DNA of 64,000 nt. Origin: Sambucus nigra (lineage: Eukaryota > Streptophyta > Magnoliopsida > Dipsacales > Adoxaceae). The position numbers were made by a program, and so were the translations under genes. Positions 46,711 to 56,799 of the stretch are shown here, one piece after another. The DNA lies in contig OX422208.1 of NCBI GenBank assembly GCA_949130495.1, positions 396,450,561 through 396,514,560 of the forward strand. Direction: 5' to 3'. Below the pieces are notes generated by a model. The model worked only from the letters and a program-made list of their open reading frames with translations, did no database searches and was not told the origin of the DNA. The stretch's first letter is position 1. Each line of letters starts with the position of its first letter.

Positions 46711-47040
46711 CTATACGCAAGACTCATATCTTAAGCATGTTTCATGAATGTCCTTTGGTGATAGCCCATTTATCAGTGAATATGTTGCGTTAACACTTAA
46801 ACTAATGTGTTCGACTGACACTTGTTGTTTCTGAACTTTTTCGTTCACATATAGGTATTGTATTTTGATGTGCCAAGGTTTTTTAAAATACCTATCAGTT
46901 CTTCATAATGAAGAGTATAGCGGAACTATCATAATATTTCAGTGACTTGATAATAGTGTCGACAACTTCAAGTCCAAAATAAATTTTCCGCAACCATAAT
47001 CCATAAGTTGTAGCCCCAAAGCATGCTACATACAATATTT
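46711..47040 (-). pseudogene. copia RNase H remnant
   Basis: On the minus strand the frame gives GLWLRKIYFGLEVVDTII, YYDSSAILFIMKN and, after a frameshift, HIKIQYLYVNEKVQ, QVSVEHISLSVNATYSL, NGLSPKDIHE and a TAG at 46713-46711. This follows the copia pattern IWLRNFIxGL, YCDNSAAVFFSKN, KHIDIKYxxVRExV, IEHIxTxxMxADPLTKGLPPK. The CDNSA motif is eroded to YDSSA and the ADPLTK motif is lost. The remnant lies about 360 bp from the 3' LTR, as expected for the end of copia pol. It has no residual function. Confidence 0.7.
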
Positions 47041-49100
47041 AATTGTTTCTCACTCTTTCATAATGTTGGTCACTAGGCCAAAACAAGTCTACTTAATTAA
47101 GAGACAATAATTACCATAGTGTGAGCATATAATATTTTAAGCATCTCATTACTTCATACTCTTAAACTATTTTATTTCCAAAATCTATTATTCATTATTA
47201 AGAGAAATTCAAGAAATATATAAATTACTCCCACTGACTTGTATATATATACTTAATCAAAATACATAAAGTATTCTTAAAATACAATTAATGGGAAACT
47301 GGCATAAGTTTACATAGTTATTTCTCAACCTCTATAGTTTTTTTCTTAAACTTTCATAAGTTTTCACACTAAATGTAACTCTTAATCAAAAGGAGCTACC
47401 AAATCTATAAAATTTTAATATTCTAATATATAGGTGAAAATATTTATTTACGTCCCTTTGTCTATTCGTAATAAAAACTTTGACCATAAGTATAGCTTTA
47501 TATCATTGATTATCAAAATCGAATATTTTCTTAATTATCTGTCAAATTCGCATTTTGTGATAAATCTTCATAATTAGTCAAAATAGCAAACTCATTTAAG
47601 AGTTTCTTAAAACTATTCATATCCATTAACCAAAAGAAGAATTACTTTGGAAGTTAAAGGAATGACTTGAGTATCTTAACTTCTTTTATAACCACATTAT
47701 GTGATTTGATACTCCCACTAATTTCATCATTCTTTAAAGAATTTGACATTTAATATTTTTGATTTCGAAAGTAATCAATTTACCCTCTTTCGAGTGTAGA
47801 TAAAATTATAAATTCCGATTCTTTTAGTGGATTCTAAATCCATGCATGTACTAGACATTCCTAATCATGTAGTCGTGTCTAATTGGGTAAGTAAAGTGGA
47901 ATTTATATAATACACTTTTAACCATATACATTCATTTTTGTGTGAATAAATATTATGGTGATATTGACTTGTTGCGTTTGATTTGTTGTTTTATAACGTC
48001 ATGATCTATGTAGGTCCACTATCCAAGGACTATAATCTCCCACTTGGGCCACAGAGATCATTCTAAAATTATGAAACCTTAAGATCTCAAACATGAGTAT
48101 CACGATTAATAAGTGACAACCCAAAGAGATTCCAATATATTAAATCATCAAAGTAAGTCTAGATTTAAAAGAGCCACGACATCTAAAGCTACTTTGAAGT
48201 TCAGCATTATGATATAGGACCATGTATAAGTTTCATAAAAATAATTGTACAAACCACAAATGAGAATACCATAATTAAGGAAAATATATTCTCATATAAA
48301 CGTAAAGATGTTTTATATACTCAAGAAAAATATTTTGAAAGGTCACTGAGGGGTTTTGAAATGATTCCAAAATAATATAAGAAAAGGAATCCAAGAATTT
48401 ATCGTTTGTTTTATGGTTTGTCTTGTAAGCACCCTCATATTGATTTAGAACCATGTTTCGTAGCACTCTAGTTTTTTTTTGGAAAAATAAAACAAATCAT
48501 TTCATTCATATTGAATGATCTATTATAATTCACATAATAAATCTTAAAGTATGTATGTTATAAAATGAGTACTCATCTTAATCTCTAACATTATGAGATT
48601 TTGCATAAACTCTATGCTGAATCCGTTTAATAATTCTTCGAGGTTTTAAAAGAGTTTCACACGCTAATTTATTAATAGTGGGATCCTCAAGTAAAACTGA
48701 ATTATAATGATTTAGCGACTTTAAGTGAAACTTAGCTTCTTTATTTCATTCTAAGAAGTCAGTCTCAGGAACATTAAAGGGGGAAAATATGCAGTTTTAG
48801 AGTAATAAAGTAACATAAAATTAATGAAATAAATAGATCACTGCATTAATGCTATGAGTTGACAACACGTACATTAATAACATTTTATAAATATGGACAT
48901 TCTTTCGTAATAACTTTGAATATTTATATATATGACTTTATTGGGTACCATGTTACGTAATTTAGATGAACATGCTATCTAGGATAACTTTTCATCACCT
49001 AATTGCATAATCTCTTAATATTTATTCATTTACTCAAAATAAATTTTCTTTGGGAAATTATCTTGCTTGACGAAGTAAATCAAATATACCCCATTTATGT
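47041..49100 (-). other. Decayed interior of the copia element, no domain placed
   Basis: About 2 kb of AT-rich sequence that should correspond to RT and integrase by position, but I could not confirm a motif. A second polypurine-like sequence, CCCAAGTGGGAGATTATAGT on the minus strand, lies at about 48028-48047. The minus-strand open frame 48275-48466 is unremarkable. Confidence 0.4.
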
Positions 49101-49149
49101 CTTCATATATATAAGCATAATAATTTATTACTACAACTTTTATCTTTAA

Positions 49150-51110
49150 ATTTAATATTCACAAGCATTCTTGTTGGGTCACTTTGGTGGCTACCAAAAT
49201 ATCCATTATATGAATATTAAATTATTTTATGGAGTGTATAATAATTTCAACAATCACTAATGTTTTCAACGGATTATAAATTAAGGAAGGTTATGGATTC
49301 TTTGGAGCAACTGATACCAACCTTAATAAACAAACATATTGCCCCTTAATATTAACTTCACCATTGTAACCAAGCTCTTTAGAGCAACTATATCACAATG
49401 GGTTAATCGTAATGAAATTATTAATTATCCGAACACTCAAACCTATATCCGGATTCTTTGGAGCAACCAAGACATAGTATTTGAATGTTACCACAAAATT
49501 CAGCATTTACAATTTATTAGATTAGACCACTTTGGTGGAATCGTAACCTAATCGTGATATAAATACTGAGATGAAAACCTTAAGGCATGCCTAAATATAG
49601 TATTGCATGTTATCATAAATTTAACATTTAAAGTTTATTAGACTAGACCACTTTGGTGGAATCATAATCTAATCATGATATAAATGCTAAGAAGAAAACT
49701 TTAGGGCATGCTTTTAATATTACTTTACTCATATTGGGCATAATAAGCATATACACATTAATCTAATATTTACAATTTTTAACATCGAATAAAACTTTAC
49801 GCAAATATTAGTCTCAAGGAGAAATTTAAATCATTCGAGCTTAAGTTGATGCGAAAAAAATTGCTCATTAATGTTCATTTGATAATTGAAATTATCCCTT
49901 TGGTACAATGAACAAGCTGCATCATCATTGCATCACGAGTCTAACATTCATCATTATATTTGGACTCACTGGCAGCCAAATTTATACACAGCAATTTAAT
50001 ATTTATAATTATAGGTTATGGCACTTTAATGGATACCTAATCTAATATAATATAAATATTAATATCAAAATCTTAACCATAGCCATAATAGTCATAACAA
50101 TATTTGGTATATACCGAAAATATTATGACAGCCAAATAAGATAAGACAATTGGTGTATTTATTAAAACACATAAAATGGAGAAATCTATAATTTTCAATA
50201 ATGGAAAATTTGAGTAATCACTATAAGAAAATTCTTAAAAATAATCTTCCCAATAAGCGAAATTTAAAAAAAAATTAAGAAAGAAATAGCTGACGACTTT
50301 ATTACCAAATATGACAAATTTAAGGTTTGAGAGCTTAAACGTGCTCAAATAGTCATAAAAACGTTTATTACTAAAAAAATTATGATTTTTCATCATTAAA
50401 TCCTCTCAAATTGACATAAAAAAAATTATCAATCCCGAGTAAGTCGACAATTTTAATCTCAATTATTGCTTATTAGAGGCATAAGAAAACTGTTACTGAA
50501 AATGTCTCAAAATATTCAGATTTCTAGTTTTATAAAATAAGTGGTTTTAAGCACATAATTAAAATTGTCACAAAAGAAAATCACAATTAGGGAACCAAAA
50601 CCAATTTTAATTTGGTCATAAAATTTTGTTAAACAAAATCTCATTTTATGAATTTTTCTATTATGTGATTATATAGATGCACCAATTAATTCATTTGGTT
50701 GCTTTCACACATATCCTAAATTAATTTTTCCTTAATTGCGCTTAAATATTTAATTCATAAAGTGTACAAAATAAATTAACTTTTATGGAACATACATGCA
50801 CACACATATTATGTAATGGATATAAAATTAATATCCCAAAAAAAATATTATACGCAATTCTTGATGTATAATCAGAGGTCCAAATATAAATGCGTACACA
50901 GTAATTGAATATTTGTGACTATAGATTAATACACTTCCCTCCTAATCTAACATCATATAATATTATGTCACAATTATTTTAGGAATTTTTGCAACCAAAT
51001 AGAGTATACACTTTAATCTAATATACACTAACATAAGGTAGGGCACTTTGGTGGACATTTATCCTATCTTTATGAAAATATTAGCACATGAGATTATTAA
51101 CATGTGAAAT
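49150..51110 (-). repeat. Degenerate repeat array with CACTTTGGTGG cores
   Basis: The core CCACTTTGGTGG or a variant recurs near 49180, 49530, 49659, 50028, 50940 and 51040. Each lies next to AATCTAAT and a TATAAAT-AT-AAAT-like segment. The best pair spans about 49420-49740, where two units of roughly 130-140 bp share GCATGC, ATAGTATTGCATGTTATC-like and GGTGGAATC-like stretches. The core can form a CCAC/GTGG stem. By position this is the leader or gag part of the copia element, read on the minus strand. Confidence 0.55.
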
Positions 51111-51425
51111 ATCCATACAATGATTTGGAATGATATAAAGTACATAAGAACATCTAAACAATATAAACATTACATATGTAGTGAAAAAAAAAATCTCGTA
51201 AAATATACAAAAATGAAAAAATTAATTTTCACTACAAATATGTTTAAAATTGCAAAAGAATCACTCTCCAATTCGCGGAATCGAAAGTATAATTTTCGTG
51301 AGAGAGATATAAAAGTAAACGTTATTTCCAAATCAATTTTTTTTATTGGTGACACAAAAAAATTGTCACTTGAAATACAGAGTTCATAATAGGCAATAAG
51401 ATTTCAGGGATGAAAATATTCAAAA

Positions 51426-51735
51426 CGTCACAGAAATGAATTTAGACATATTTAGTGAAAGAAAACAGAAACGTCCATAAGATTTTCATACATAAACATT
51501 AACAAATTCAGCGATAGAAAACTAAAACGTCACAGTAAGTTTTACACATCAATATAAACATATTCAGCGACAGAATATTAGTACGTCGCAAAAAGTTTAC
51601 ACATAACTCTTAACAGATTCAGCGACGAAAAATAAAAATATCGCATAAAGTATTATTCATAAACATAAGCAGATTTTAAAGTAAGTCCAAATTAGAGTCA
51701 TAAAAAAATATATAATAAAAACATCACATAAGTCT
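51426..51735 (-). repeat. Tandem repeats of about 56 bp beside the PBS
   Basis: Units carrying TTCAGCGACAGAAAACTAAA, then ACGTCGCA and AAGTTTACACAT can be aligned with anchors at about 51471, 51527, 51583 and 51638, a period of 55-56 bp. Weaker copies stand at 51426 and about 51718. They lie between the PBS at 51829 and the putative gag side, in the untranslated leader of the minus-strand copia element. Confidence 0.7.
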
Positions 51736-51811
51736 CATAATTTAGAATATAAAATTTGCTATAAAATATGAATTTCATATTTAGACACAAAGGATAATTA
51801 TGTGATCAAAA

Positions 51812-51829
51812 CCATATGCTCTTATACCA
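51812..51829 (-). other. Primer binding site of the decayed copia element
   Basis: On the minus strand TGGTATAAGAGCATATGG follows the LTR after two bases. The initiator-Met form would have TGGTATCAGAGC, so one base is changed. Confidence 0.8.
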
Positions 51830-51831
51830 AA

Positions 51832-52524
51832 CATTATATTTAGATTTAATAAATCAATTAACAATTTTTACGGATCAATAATACAATACATGAACATATA
51901 AACTGTTATGTAAATATAGGACCTTAATCTACATAATTATCACATGTGTCCAAAATAGAGTTAAAAACGTACCTAAGTCAACATTAGAATTGACAAGTGA
52001 AGAGGTTGTCATTGGTGCCTCCAACTCCATAATGTCACAAAAGGAAAGATTGACGGAGTAGTCGACCTTAGAGTTGTTCGATCGGATTGAATCATCGACT
52101 TTCTCTCATACACGGCAAGAACATATCCAATTTCAGTATGTTCCAACGGCTGGATCTTCTTTTATAGCCAAAATAATATTCAAAAATAAACACAAATTTG
52201 AGTCATTGGATTTCTCTCCCTTGTCCTATAATTATATTATGTTGTCTTTTCATGTGTCTGAATGATGGAAATCAGTCACTTATTTATAGGCAGGGACATG
52301 ACTCAAATATCCAACAGCCACTTAATCTTAACCGTCCATCAAGGTAGATAACCAAGAGTTTATTTTAATTTATTTTTAATCAATGCTTGGTTCATATAAT
52401 TAACCAAAAACGAAATTGACCCTTGGCTAGACTTTGGTGACCTTTTATTTACCCAATATGACTTATTACTTAATTTAATAATGAACCACTTAAATGGGTA
52501 TTTGATTATTTGATAATTCCAACA
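51832..52524 (-). repeat. 5' LTR of the decayed copia element
   Basis: 693 bp, collinear with 45649-46348. Its inner end reads CATTATATTTAG where the partner has TGTTAGATTTAG, so the terminal dinucleotide is mutated. The outer end CCAACA is intact and abuts the TSD. Confidence 0.9.
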
Positions 52525-52529
52525 CCTTA

Positions 52530-53499
52530 CCTACCGGGAAAGATTCGACCCATCTCAAAACTCGGTGACCCAACCTCCCTTGACCCGAGCTCCCCAAACC
52601 GCTAAATCTGACCTTGGGCAGACCACCATATATACCCAAATCCAGCATTAACTTCAAAACCCAATTAACCCATTAACCTATTTCACATCTGCCATAGACC
52701 CATTTCAGTCAACCTATTTTCATAAAAGTAGGTACCACCTATCTACAAAATAAACCCACATATTTTGACTCGGAAAATTTTGAAATCCAACCAAATCAGA
52801 AACTCATTTCGATGTTTTACTCGTTTCATACAAAACCCATTCCTTACAACACCCGAGCATATTCCATTCTCTAAGAATAAGAGTCATATGTTTTGAATGA
52901 TTTTTATCCTTATTTTTCCTAAACTACCTTTTACATGTGCATCCAATTTAAATTATACCCCTAACCTCAATTCACCTATCAATTAAAAATTTGGTGGAAT
53001 TTGAAGGGAATCTCCATTCTTATTTTAAAAGTTGAAATAAATTCCCTCCATTTGCATTTTTAGCAAATATATCAATATAAAGTGAAGGTATAGAATTTAT
53101 TTATTTGGATAAATTCTTATGTATAATTTTATAATAAGAGAGTTATAACTTTAGAAATTTTCTTACATTATTTAAGAGTCCATTGAGAATTCATTTATTA
53201 TACATTTTGTAGATAATATTGTTCTTTCTTATTTTGTAATTTTTTTCTCTCCTCTCTTTTGAGAGGAAAATTTGTAAATATCAAGTTTAGCTAGTTTACT
53301 TATTAGCATAACTTTGTAAATTTGGTTTCTCTCATTTTTCTCTAATTAGCTTTTACTTTTTAGTTAGTTACTTTGAAAAAATTATCATAGTTAGTGAATT
53401 AATAATCCCGTGAAAAATCATTAAAGAAAAAGAATAATATGAAAATGATCTACACTTTTTTCTTCCCATCATTAGTTGTTCACACGTGAAAGGTGGATT
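52530..53499. other. Ancestral flank, C-rich then AT-rich; no gene
   Basis: The first 200 bp continue the C-rich sequence seen at 35763-35875 and 45433-45648. From about 52880 it becomes AT-rich. No coding frame, RNA gene or LTR terminus is visible before element B. Confidence 0.5.
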
Positions 53500-53504
53500 G
53501 ATAC

Positions 53505-56500
53505 TGTAATATCCCGCACTTTTATGGGAAATTAAATTTAAAAATTAAGTGCAAATTGGGAATTTAAGAAATTATCATGAATAGTAATTTTTGGAGTTTT
53601 CAAGGATTTAATGATTTTCGATGTGTATTATAATTACTCTTGGGATTAAGTGAATAAGTTGGAGTATTTTATTATTTGTCGCAACTAAGCGACACAGGAT
53701 ATTATTTTAATGGGAAAACCTGCATTAAGTTGTGTTGGGTTAAATTAGTGAATTGCAGTCAAGTACCTCGGATGGAAATTCTGATTGCGCGCTTGGTCTC
53801 GAAATGGCCGAGATAGTCAGAATAGAGTATCCAGGGGTCGTAATTGAGTTTCGGGAATTTTGGGATTAATAGGGACTCACAATTGAGTAAACGAGTCATT
53901 TTTGGGTTTAAAAGGGGATAAACCCTTATTTCTCCTTATAAAAGACACGAGAGAGTGCGAGAAAGAAACAAAAAGAGAGAAAGAAGAAAGGAAGAAAGGG
54001 ATAAGGGAGAAGGAGGAGAGAAAAAGGATTTCAGGACCAAACTCCGTCGAATTCGACTCGAGGTCGTCGAATTTCATCCTTCAGGCAAGTGTATACTTGC
54101 TTTATTTCATTTGGTGCATTTATTTCATATTATAGTTGGTAAAATATATGATTTTGGGTTAGAACCCTTAAAATAAATTTGGGAAAATTTGAATATGAGT
54201 TTACATATTGATGTAATGTAAACTCTTAATGATTTCTAGTGTTAAATCCATGTAAATGGAGTGAAGAAATGGACTGAAATGGGTTAAAATGATGTGTTGG
54301 GTTTTTATGGTTTTAGGGTTTAAATTTAAGAGAAATGGTTCAATACCCCAAATTAATTGATGTGTTAGTTGTAAAACATAGATTAGATGTTTATAGAGTT
54401 GTTGGATGAGATTAGAAACAACAAAAATGGAGAATAATGGAGGTTTGGATTTTTGGAGAAGAAGGTGAATAGTGACCTGCGTCCTTCCCGAATCGATTCG
54501 GCCATGAGACGAATCGATTCGGATCTTGGTCAAAAAATGAAAATTGTAGATCTTTTCGATACGGTCGTGTGGGCATTGACTGCATATTTTTCTAATTTTT
54601 TTTTTATTTATAATGATTTTTCTACGGAAGGTTGTCCGTGATCGAAATCGTTAGTTATAAATTAAGGCTAGAATTAATTGGAGATAAATACTAGGGGTTC
54701 CCAAATAGAGTGTTAGGACCTCCAAAGTACTTGAGGAGATATGAAAACTTTGGGTTCGTTGAAATAAATCCGAGTTATAATTTAAATGGATATTGGATTG
54801 AGTTTTGGGTTTTGGGGATATATATAAAACGTAAGAAGATTTGGAGATTTCGGACCATCCGAATCGATTTGGACAAGCCGAATCGATTCGGTATGAGACA
54901 GTAAGAAAGTAGAACCATTTCGAATCGATTCGTTGGCCAGCGAATTGATTCGGACAGGCCGAATCGATTCTGTCCTGGAAAATTTTTGAAGTTTTCTCCT
55001 TTTAAGTTTAGGGAGACTTAAATTATGGTTGTGGAGATTATTATAGGAGTTTCTAAATGGGATGTTAGGACTCCTAGATGATGATTTGAGGATAAGTAAA
55101 CCTCGAATTAATTTAGAGTACGATCCGGGGTATGGATTTAATTAATGTTTTGGGACAAGAGACATTCGAGAAAATCATTCGGCAAGCGTGTATAGATATA
55201 TTTATGCGGTTAGAATAAATATGGGCCGATTAAAATTGAGAAAATCCTAGAATGTGATTAGGATGGAATTTGGGGTTATTGGTCATTGTTATGTGATATT
55301 GAAAATTGTGACCATTTATATATTTGAGGAATGACGTCGATTATATATACGATGTGATTACATTATATATATGTAATATGATACGGATAGGTATATATAT
55401 ATCTATGTGTGGATGGTATATATATATATATGTGAAGCATACCCCCTCTAATGCTATCATGGGAAGTTTCGCGATGTGGGTGAGGCCCCTGGCTTGAGGA
55501 GCAGGGAGCGTATAGTCCCCAGGTCATAGCGTCCATTGTTATATTGTGTGATGTTTCGTCTCATTTTCGGGGAGGAATTATGACCGCTTCCCATACGATG
55601 TGACTTTTGACCACTAAGTAGGTGATATTTAGTCCTACCGTTGGTCCCCAGGATGGTACGTGAGTGATGCCCTGGAAGATGATAGCATTGAGAGACCGCA
55701 TCCTCGAGTTATAGCTCGTTGGGATGGTTATTATACTGGTGTGTATAGTATATTTATTGTGCATGAGAACAAGGTATTATATATCTCTATTAGAGTAAAG
55801 ATATAAAATGAAAAAGGATTAATTCTCATTCTGGGAGACTATATCCGGACTTGTATAACGATATGCAAATAAAAGTGAGTATGATAATGTATATAATTTT
55901 ATGAGTATACCTATATATGATGCATACTGAGGGTCTAATGGATATCAACGAACAACCCTGCCAAGTAGTAGTGTATCGGGGGGTTCCTTGTTTGGATTTC
56001 TCTTCGCGAGACACCCCACGCACGAATTTAGCGCAGTGTTAAGAATAGAGAAAAGTTTAGCCCTTAGTACTCGGTTTACTTAGGGCCTTAGGGTTTGGGG
56101 GTAACGGATTAGTTAGGCAGAGTATCTTGACTAGGATGTTTAGAGGGATACGCTAGGAGTACACTATTAGAAGAGAGGTAAGGAGTATCTCATGGGAGTG
56201 CGATACCAATTTAAATATGAGATAAAAAAATATTTTTTTAAATAAATCATTTATGCACTTGCAAAATATTTTCATAACTCGGGCTCTGACCCATTTCTCT
56301 ATTTTTCCCTCTCTTGCTATATTTATTATTTATATAGGTGTCTAAGCACAGGGATGCCTGAATGATGATTCCTTCGAGTCAAACGTCTGCTGCAGCAGCT
56401 GTGGATGCATGCAGGTTTACTGTAGACGCTTCTATCCTTGTAATCTAGATAGGAGGTACTGTATAAAAATTCAGGTTGACAACCCAACTGCATTTATTTA

Positions 56501-56779
56501 TTCTTTTATGAGGATTCGATTTGGTTGTATATTGTTAAACCGAGCGTTCGATTATTTTTTTTGTTCATCTCAGTTTCATTTATACATAAACTGTGTGAAT
56601 GTTATAACTGATTAAATTGTTTAAAAGATTACTGAAATAAAAATTTTGACGCCATCCTAATAGGTTATTAGTAATTAATTTGGTTGTCGATAGTGATGCT
56701 AAGAATGAACCATATGTGACTCCTGTTTTAATTTGGTACAGGAGTGATCGTCCGGTATTTTATTAGGCGGGGTGTCACA
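53505..56779 (+). repeat. 5' LTR of element B
   Basis: 3275 bp, from TGTAATATCCCGC to GGGGTGTCACA. TATAAAAG at 53937-53944 is a strong TATA box, followed by a GA-rich leader. TTCAG/GCAAGT at 54084/54085 is a candidate splice donor and TATATAG/GTGTCT at 56337 a candidate acceptor. The palindrome cluster (seven units) spans 54488-54971. The roughly 50-bp module is at 55974-56026. The open frames within it (53902-54135, 54201-54533, 54453-54641) recur in the 3' LTR and are noncoding. Confidence 0.93.
53937..53944 (+). promoter_or_regulatory. TATA box in the 5' LTR of element B
   Basis: TATAAAAG followed by a GA-rich stretch free of T-runs, a layout typical of a plant LTR promoter. The equivalent site in the 3' LTR is TATAAAAT at 60143-60150. 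Confidence 0.6.
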
Positions 56780-56781
56780 GA

Positions 56782-56799
56782 TGGTATTAGAGCATCAGG
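56782..56799 (+). other. Primer binding site of element B
   Basis: TGGTATTAGAGCATCAGG differs by one base from the site of the Tekay-like element at 24742. The following TTCTAGTGTCCTCAGGAATC is also shared. Confidence 0.9.

Larger units (their letters stand above)
45649..52524 (-). mobile_element. Decayed Ty1/copia element with 0.7-kb LTRs, minus strand
   Basis: LTRs at 45649-46348 and 51832-52524, with the TSD CCTTA at 45644-45648 and 52525-52529, define a 6876-bp insertion. On the minus strand the PBS TGGTATAAGAGCATATGG and the polypurine tract CAAGTGGGAGAA agree with a copia element, and an RNase H remnant confirms it. The rest of the 5.5-kb interior is AT-rich and too decayed for me to place gag, protease, integrase or RT. 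The LTR termini themselves carry substitutions, so this is an old copy. Confidence 0.88.

Noticed and set aside
51120..51389. 89-codon open frame on the plus strand
   Set aside because: It is in AT-rich decayed copia sequence on the opposite strand, with low-complexity Lys/Ile/Asn composition and no motif.
54201..54533. 110-codon open frame conserved at 60400-60732
   Set aside because: It is in both LTRs of element B. The copies are recent duplicates, and the product has no recognisable feature.
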